A stretch of 64,000 nucleotides of DNA from Paenibacillus_E qinlingensis (GTDB lineage: Bacteria > Bacillota > Bacilli > Paenibacillales > NBRC-103111): assembly GCF_028746185.1 (NCBI RefSeq), contig NZ_JAQIVH010000015.1, positions 62,001 to 126,000 on the forward strand, given 5' to 3'. The position numbers were made by a program, and so were the translations under genes. A model generated the notes under the pieces. It worked only from the letters and a program-made list of their open reading frames with translations, ran no database searches and was not told where the DNA came from. This document shows positions 58,893-64,000 of this stretch, piece by piece (position 1 is the stretch's first letter; each line of letters begins with the position of its first letter).

Positions 58893-59393
58893 CTACACCA
58901 AAGGTTGCATCCCCATCTCAACCCAGCTTTCTCTCGTCGGACCATAAATATCAGGAACGCGCAATCCAGCTTGGCGCATCAAGACGATCATTTCACCGCG
59001 GTGGTGAATTTCATGGGAGATGAGGACGCGCAGTGTAAGCCCGTTCGGCCACTGATCGCCGTACATATCGCTTGTCTCGAACAACTTTGCGTCGGTCCAC
59101 TGCGTCTGAATCGCGTCGATGGCTGCGGCAGCAGAGGTACGGTAGGTGTCAGCGATGGTTTGGGCAGAAGCGGGAGCAATCTCTTCGCCTTCAGGTGCAG
59201 CGAATGTCAGTCCCGTGCGGGATAGCATCTCGTGAACCGTTGTGGCGATGTGCCAAGCAATTTGTCCAAGCGAACGGAGTTCAGGTGTGATTTTCTGAGC
59301 AAGGGAAGCATCCGTTAGGGCGTCCATAACGCGCTGGGTGCCTTGCGCTTCGCGGGTATATTCGGTTGCAAAATCTTCAATCATTTTAATCAT
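58893..59393 (-). CDS. DinB/YfiT-like metalloprotein
   Basis: A 166-residue four-helix bundle protein of the DinB superfamily. Metal-site histidines fall in LGQIAWHIATTVHEM (~48) and SHEIHHRGEM (~130). Family members include bacillithiol S-transferases and other thiol-dependent enzymes. GAGGAGG precedes ATG 59393. It lies downstream of a WYL regulator gene on the same strand, with three direct repeats in the 250-bp gap. Confidence 0.88.
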   Translation of the reverse strand: MIKMIEDFATEYTREAQGTQRVMDALTDASLAQKITPELRSLGQIAWHIATTVHEMLSRTGLTFAAPEGEEIAPASAQTIADTYRTSAAAAIDAIQTQWTDAKLFETSDMYGDQWPNGLTLRVLISHEIHHRGEMIVLMRQAGLRVPDIYGPTRESWVEMGMQPLV

Positions 59394-59416
59394 GGGGGTT
59401 GTCCTCCTCAAAGTTT

Positions 59417-59530
59417 TCGCCAGGAAACCTGGCATCACTAGCATGGGTTTTGTTTTTTTCTCCAGTAAACTGGCATCTTTAGCATGGTCTTGGTATTTTC
59501 GCCAAAGAACCTAGCATCACTGGCATGGCA
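59417..59530. repeat. Three ~41-bp direct repeats in the DinB gene leader
   Basis: Copies begin CCAGGAAACCTGGCATCA (59420), CCAGTAAACTGGCATCTT (59462) and CCAAAGAACCTAGCATCA (59502), each followed by a TAGCATGG-type end. The first halves are short palindromes (CCAGG/CCTGG; CCAGT/ACTGG). They lie just upstream of the DinB ribosome site and may be binding sites for the neighbouring WYL regulator. No gene lies in 59394-59643. Confidence 0.75.
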
Positions 59531-59643
59531 TTCCACTATGGATACGTTGTCAGCAGGGGCAGAGTTTCATATCGGTGCATGTTCTTAGTTGATACGCACA
59601 CCTCATTTTCCCAGTATAGACATACAATACTGACAACTGATTG

Positions 59644-60585
59644 TCAGTGATTCGAATAGAGGGCGACTATTTTTTCGGCCTTTTCTTTGATGATGGCAGC
59701 GATATTCGCAGGTTCTAGAATGCGCAGGCTTGGGCCATAGCTGAGCAGCATGCCATGCAGCCAAGGTTCATCGGGCTGCGTCGCTCTAATCATGAGTGTT
59801 CCATCGGGCTGCATGGTCACATCCTCAGGTTGGAAGTAGTCTTCGATCTGCGCCCTAACATTCGGTTGCGCGTGCAGCACGAGCGTAATGAGGGTGGAAG
59901 GGTCTCGTTGGCCTCGACGATAATCAAGCTTTTCCAACGTTTCTTGTTTGCGTTCGAATGTTTGGGAAAGCACGTCGATGCCATTCATGCGGGATAAGCG
60001 AAAAACCCGGAAATCCTCGCGCAGCAAACAGTAGCCGTACAGATACCAGCCGAAGCCTTTGATCACGATGCCCATAGGCTCTACGGTTCGCACGGACGGT
60101 TCGCTTTGGGATGAAAGATAGGAAAAGGTAACGAGTCTTGTTTCCTTAATTGCGGTGCGAAGAGCTGTCAGCTGCTCTGTGTTTTGATGCCCACTGCTCC
60201 ATGGATTCATATCAAGAATAAGCTGGTTGCCCAGTCTAGCTGCATCGGGTTGCTCGGATTTGGCGACGAGTGCGCCGACCTTATCCAGCAGATTGCTGAT
60301 TTCCTGATCGGGGACGGAAGCACGAATTCCTTTGAGGCCGATGATGATCGATTGCAGCTCTTCCAAGGAAAGAAACTGACGATCCAGCCGGTATTGGTCC
60401 ATAATTTCATAACCACCGCTGAGTCCTGCATAGGAAACTACCGGAATGCCTGCTTGGTTAATGGCCTCCACATCCCGATAAATCGTGCGCATAGACACCT
60501 CGAACCGCTCGGAAAGCTCTTTGGCACTAATACGGCGACGATTAAGCAACAGCATGGTGATGGCGAGTAAACGATCTATTTTCAA
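59644..60585 (-). CDS. YafY-type HTH-WYL transcriptional regulator
   Basis: A 313-residue regulator: N-terminal HTH_11 (RRRISAKELSERFEVSMRTIYRDVEAI, about 12-40), a WYL domain (about 140-220, ATTWYL-like segment GFGWYLYGYCLLREDFRVFRLSRM) and a WCX-type C-terminus. TTG 60585 with GAGGTG upstream gives the usual family start MKIDRLLAIT. Probable regulator of the downstream DinB gene. Confidence 0.92.
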   Translation of the reverse strand: MKIDRLLAITMLLLNRRRISAKELSERFEVSMRTIYRDVEAINQAGIPVVSYAGLSGGYEIMDQYRLDRQFLSLEELQSIIIGLKGIRASVPDQEISNLLDKVGALVAKSEQPDAARLGNQLILDMNPWSSGHQNTEQLTALRTAIKETRLVTFSYLSSQSEPSVRTVEPMGIVIKGFGWYLYGYCLLREDFRVFRLSRMNGIDVLSQTFERKQETLEKLDYRRGQRDPSTLITLVLHAQPNVRAQIEDYFQPEDVTMQPDGTLMIRATQPDEPWLHGMLLSYGPSLRILEPANIAAIIKEKAEKIVALYSNH

Positions 60586-60763
60586 AAGGAACACCTCATT
60601 AATTCTGGTCGTATATTCTTTATTCATTATTCGATTATACAGATGTAAATCCTTTGTTGCCTACTTTGCCGGAAGCAGCTAGGGAATCGCTGCCTTTAAG
60701 AAGGGAAACCCGAAAGCTTAGGGAATTAGTTTAGCATGAATAGTGGAGAGGCGGCGGTTGTTG

Positions 60764-62209
60764 ATGGCGCATATTTCGGACGAATGGATGGCAAATGCGG
60801 ATATTGTCACACTTCAACTTGCGATGGAACGGCAGGAAATCAGCTCTGTAGATTTGGTTGTTTACTATACGGAACGAATACACACCTATAATGGCAAAAT
60901 TAATGCAGTGCTAGAGTTGAATCCAGATGCAGGAGCAATCGCGGAAGAACTAGATCGAGAACGTGGAGAAAGTGGGAGCCGGGGGCCATTGCATGGGATT
61001 CCGATTTTGCTAAAGGACAACATTCAGACTGCTGACCGGATGCATACGAGTGCTGGGTCGATTAGTTTGGCGGAGCATATGGCGACAGAAGATGCTTTCG
61101 TCGCTGCCAAACTGCGTGAGGCTGGTGCGGTACTGCTGGGCAAAGTGAATATGACAGAGTGGGCCAATTTCATGGCCGTTGCGATGCCATCCGGATATAG
61201 CTCAAGAGGCGGACAGGTGGTCAATCCGTATGGACCTGGCATTTACGAAGTTGGAGGCTCCAGCTCGGGGTCTGGTGCGGCGGTTGCGGCGCATTTTGCA
61301 GTGGGAGCTATCGGTACTGAAACGTCTGGATCTATCGTCAATCCAGCGGGGCATAACAGTCTTGTCGGCTTGAAGCCAACGGTGGGCCTGTTAAGTCGCT
61401 CGGGCATTATTCCGCTTGCCAGCAGCCAGGATACGCCGGGTCCAATGACGAGAACTGTGTGTGATGCGGCTGTGCTGCTCAGCGTCATGACGGGTGTAGA
61501 CGCAGCGGATGCACATAGTATAGCTAGCGATGGTCGGGGCCATGGGGATTATACGCCTTATCTTGATCGCCGAGGGCTCCAACAAGCCAGAATAGGGATT
61601 CCCCGTTGGTATTATGGGCAGTTGGATGAGGAAGAACGTCAGATCGCGGAGCAGGCTATTCAAGTTTTGCGTGACGAAGGTGCGATTATCATAGATGATG
61701 TGGCGCTTCCTTGCCAAGATGCCCTCTGGAACTACGATGTGCTGCTCTATGAATTCAAAAGAGATCTCAACGCCTATCTGGCCAAGCTAGATCCGTCCAA
61801 GACGCCTGTACATTCCTTACAAGAGGTTATTGCGTTCAATGAACGGCATGCTGATCAGGCGCTGGTCTACGGGCAGGATACGTTGATTTGGTCAGAGGAT
61901 GCGAACGGTACGCTTACGGAAGAGGCGTATTTGACGAGTCTCCATAGGTATCAAGAGCTCACACGAGCACAAGGGATTGATCATGCCCTTCAGACGTATC
62001 AACTCGATGCGTTGTTTTTTCCCAAAGATGAAGGCGAGGATATTGCCGCCAGGGCAGGCTATCCACTGTTGATTGTACCCGCTGGTTACACAAGTAAAGG
62101 GCCAATGGGTGTCATGTTTGCAGCCGGAGCATTCAGTGAACCGACGCTGATTAAGCTTGCGTATGCCTTCGAGCAGGCGACACTTTATCGCAGACCGCCC
62201 CTTTTGTAA
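60764..62209 (+). CDS. Amidase signature-family hydrolase
   Basis: A 481-residue amidase. The Ser-cisSer-Lys triad is visible: Lys in PILLKDNI (~84), cis-Ser in GGSSSGSGAAVA (~164) and nucleophile Ser in GTETSGSIVNPA (~189). Related to peptide amidases and AtzF-like enzymes rather than GatA, since no gatB/gatC genes adjoin. GTG, TTG and ATG starts compete around 60743-60764; GGAGAGG suits the TTG/ATG cluster, so the exact N-terminus is uncertain by up to seven residues. Confidence 0.9.
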   Translation: MAHISDEWMANADIVTLQLAMERQEISSVDLVVYYTERIHTYNGKINAVLELNPDAGAIAEELDRERGESGSRGPLHGIPILLKDNIQTADRMHTSAGSISLAEHMATEDAFVAAKLREAGAVLLGKVNMTEWANFMAVAMPSGYSSRGGQVVNPYGPGIYEVGGSSSGSGAAVAAHFAVGAIGTETSGSIVNPAGHNSLVGLKPTVGLLSRSGIIPLASSQDTPGPMTRTVCDAAVLLSVMTGVDAADAHSIASDGRGHGDYTPYLDRRGLQQARIGIPRWYYGQLDEEERQIAEQAIQVLRDEGAIIIDDVALPCQDALWNYDVLLYEFKRDLNAYLAKLDPSKTPVHSLQEVIAFNERHADQALVYGQDTLIWSEDANGTLTEEAYLTSLHRYQELTRAQGIDHALQTYQLDALFFPKDEGEDIAARAGYPLLIVPAGYTSKGPMGVMFAAGAFSEPTLIKLAYAFEQATLYRRPPLL

Positions 62210-62283
62210 TTGGTTTCCGCATACCTTATTGAAAAATTTGGAATAATAAACCGAATTTAATTCGATGATGGGAAGTGCGAACG

Positions 62284-63150
62284 ATGTCTCGGTTTAGAAA
62301 AGGTTTTATGATCCCACTGCGCGTAGCAGCGATGGGTATGCTCTTGAGCGGCGCTTTAAGCTTTGGTGGGTCGGCAGAGGCCTTCACCTTCACGCAAGAG
62401 GTACCCTCGCCCCCCTCACAACTAGCGCCTCCACAGAGTGGGCAAGGTCAGCTCATCCAGACGCGTGAGATTGATGTCACAGGCGACGGCAAATTAGATA
62501 TGGTCTCCCTTGTCGGTCTGAAATCAGACCTGAATAGCCCCTATTATGACAAGCTGTTTATCTCCGTCACTGGACAAGGCCAGGCACAGGTCGTGATTCC
62601 GCTGGAAGGCGGGTATAATCCGAAGATGGATTTTTGTGATTTTATCCATGACAAGCTGCCTCAGATTTATGTGACATCCGATACCGGCGGCAGTGGCGGG
62701 TTTACCTCAAATTACATTTATTCGCTCAAAAATAACGTGCCCACCGCAATCCCGATGCCGGAACCGCTGCATGTCAAAGCGACCTTTAAGAATAATTATA
62801 AGGTGAAGATGAAAATCGAGGAGACCGGCAAATCCTTTACCCTCGATATTGCAGATCGGAAGGAAGCTTACGATCAATTCGGCATCTATAAGCAAGGGAA
62901 GCTTGTCAAACCCTTCATTGTAAATGTAGATGCGTACAGCTTGCTGAAGCCTATCGATGTGGATCGGGATGGCTACTGTGAGCTGAAAGGTGTTCAGCGC
63001 ATCACAGGTATCGCCAACGCTGACACACTAGGCTATGTCACATCAGTGTGGAGATGGCACAAAGGCCAATGGAAGCTGAAGGAAGCGGCGGTTACGCAAA
63101 CCTTGGCGACCAGCATGGTGCGTGCCCCGAGTCCAGAAGACGAGGACTAG
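62284..63150 (+). CDS. Secreted protein with Ca-binding/VCBS-like loops
   Basis: A 288-residue exported protein: signal peptide about 1-34 (VAAMGMLLSGALSF, cleavage near AEA), a Pro/Gln-rich linker, then a domain with two EF-hand-like loops, DVTGDGKLDMV (~68) and DVDRDGYCELKG (~225), as in FG-GAP/VCBS repeats. Function unknown. ATG 62284 with GGGAAG upstream. Confidence 0.82.
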   Translation: MSRFRKGFMIPLRVAAMGMLLSGALSFGGSAEAFTFTQEVPSPPSQLAPPQSGQGQLIQTREIDVTGDGKLDMVSLVGLKSDLNSPYYDKLFISVTGQGQAQVVIPLEGGYNPKMDFCDFIHDKLPQIYVTSDTGGSGGFTSNYIYSLKNNVPTAIPMPEPLHVKATFKNNYKVKMKIEETGKSFTLDIADRKEAYDQFGIYKQGKLVKPFIVNVDAYSLLKPIDVDRDGYCELKGVQRITGIANADTLGYVTSVWRWHKGQWKLKEAAVTQTLATSMVRAPSPEDED

Positions 63151-63190
63151 ATACGACAAAGACCGCTCTTACACGGAAAAAATCCATGTA

Positions 63191-64000
63191 TGAACTGACC
63201 CCCAAAAGTTAGACATTTATGTTATGCAGCCTGTGAGGCATGAGTTCGGTACTGTACCGGGCTCATGCCTTTTAGTTTTTTCTTGATGCGCTCGTGATTG
63301 TAATAGTTCATGTACTCTTCTAGCTCCACTTTGAATTGTTCTATGCTTTCAAACTGCTGTACATATAAGAATTCTGATTTTAAGGTGCCAAAGAAACTTT
63401 CAATAACAGCATTATCATAACAATTTCCCTTACGTGACATGCTTTGTGTAACGCCATATTCTTTCAATGCTTGTTGATATTTGCTCATCTGGTAATGCCA
63501 GCCCTGATCGGAGTGGATGAGAAGCCTGTCATTGTCATGCAGCCTCTTAAATGCTTGATCTAGCATGCTAGATACAAGCGAATAAACTGGACGTGACTCC
63601 AAGGTGTACGTAATGATTTCCCCGTTATACAAATCCAATATAGGCGATAAATACAACTTCTCACCAAAGAGCTTAAATTCGGTAATGTCGGTTACCCATT
63701 TCTCGTTGGGTTTAGAAGCAGTGAAATCCCTTTCTAAGATGTTTGGCGCAATCTTTCCGACAGTTCCTTTATACGAACGGTATTTTTTCATGCGGACGAT
63801 ACACTGCAAGTGAAGTTCATGCATGATACGCTGCACTTTTTTATGATTCACAGTCTTTCCTTCATTACGCAATTCGTCTGTAATTCGACGATAACCGTAA
63901 CGACCTTTATGTTTATGGTAGATGGCTGTAATACGAGCTTTGAGCTCATCATCCTTATCTGGCTGCTCTTTCGTACTCTGCCAGTAATAATAGCTACTGC
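63191..64000 (-). mobile_element. IS3-family insertion sequence (IS150-like), right part of element truncated by window edge
   Basis: The element end begins TGAACTGACCCCCAAAAGTT at 63191, a typical IS3-family terminal inverted repeat, 41 bp after the secreted-protein gene. The orfB transposase frame lies inside and runs off the window. The other inverted repeat, orfA and the target duplication are outside. Confidence 0.85.
63222..64000 (-). CDS. IS3-family transposase OrfB (N-terminus outside the window)
   Basis: The frame is open from the window edge to its stop at 63222, 259 residues visible. HTH_21-type segment (KHKGRYGYRRITDELRNEG) and an rve integrase core: TDITEFKL (first Asp), IHSDQGWHY (second Asp), ESFFGTLKSE (Glu). 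The end matches YYNHERIKKKLKGMSPVQYR. In this family OrfB is normally made by -1 frameshifting from orfA, which would lie beyond 64000. All DDE residues are intact, so it may be active. Confidence 0.93.
   Translation of the reverse strand, partial: SSYYYWQSTKEQPDKDDELKARITAIYHKHKGRYGYRRITDELRNEGKTVNHKKVQRIMHELHLQCIVRMKKYRSYKGTVGKIAPNILERDFTASKPNEKWVTDITEFKLFGEKLYLSPILDLYNGEIITYTLESRPVYSLVSSMLDQAFKRLHDNDRLLIHSDQGWHYQMSKYQQALKEYGVTQSMSRKGNCYDNAVIESFFGTLKSEFLYVQQFESIEQFKVELEEYMNYYNHERIKKKLKGMSPVQYRTHASQAA

Noticed and set aside
58583..58945. Reverse-strand frame encoding 17-residue repeats (ELQADCNQSNTSS type)
   Set aside because: It exists because the DNA repeat is 51 bp, a multiple of three. 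It has no ribosome site, overlaps the DinB gene end and the palindromes are conserved as DNA rather than as codons.

Overview
The window reads as a low-to-moderate GC Bacillota chromosome, most likely Paenibacillus or a close relative. The clues are AGGAGG-type ribosome sites with frequent GTG/TTG starts, sigma-A promoters of TTGACA/TATAAT type, GlpP antitermination, a BmrA-type exporter, a YdjO cold-inducible protein, and lipoprotein/LplB/YtcP sugar transport modules paired with membrane-bound AraC regulators. No rRNA, tRNA or CRISPR array was seen. One IS3-type element runs off the right edge.

Layout. 1-6.1 kb: a purine-riboswitch-controlled amidohydrolase (cut by the left edge), a membrane-anchored multicopper oxidase, a cold-shock pair (csp and a YdjO homologue) and a secreted M23 peptidase. 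6.5-10.2 kb: an XPD/DinG-like helicase with a nuclease-like N-terminus and a LexA-type box, convergent with an iron alcohol dehydrogenase. 10.3-17.1 kb and 21.0-29.8 kb: two paralogous carbohydrate-uptake modules, each with an AraC regulator, a solute-binding lipoprotein, two permeases and an SDR; the second adds an MFS carrier and a ThuA-like protein. Neither has its own ATPase, so a shared MsmX-like one is expected. Between them lie a diguanylate cyclase, a VOC protein and bmrA. 30-41.9 kb: PaiB, a Gfo/Idh oxidoreductase, a PadR-controlled MFS exporter, a two-component system, a possible ncRNA, DUF2500, GNAT, an M42 aminopeptidase, an MBL-TetR operon and an AlkA-like glycosylase. 42-48.2 kb: a TetM-like GTPase and the glpP-glpK / glpD glycerol system, with attenuator leaders in front of glpP and glpD. 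48.7-63.2 kb: an unusual carbamoyltransferase with an exporter, LysR, MFS, a TVP38 protein, an ArsR/GyrB-like ATPase fusion, DUF421, SDR, rpiA, DinB, a WYL regulator, an amidase and a secreted repeat protein.

The most unexpected feature is non-coding. Six intergenic regions (about 6.3, 18.9, 41.0, 48.3, 55.6 and 58.5 kb) each hold an element of about 190 bp made of four imperfect 20-25 bp palindromes whose centres are 50-51, 62 and 50-51 bp apart. Four copies share one core sequence; the other two have unrelated cores but the same spacing. The spacing is kept while the sequence is not, and each element is roughly dyad-symmetric, so they look like one architectural class of mobile or structured DNA/RNA elements. 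Beside the last copy is an array of five further palindromes, also on a 51-bp period.

Other regulatory signals visible in the sequence are: a riboswitch/terminator arrangement that should be ligand-ON; a shared GlpP target motif in two attenuators; a LexA-type box at the helicase start; a PadR-type operator over the exporter promoter; a palindrome inside the MBL-TetR promoter; and a long palindrome upstream of the ArsR/ATPase fusion gene. All functional statements come from reading motifs and context; no database search was possible.
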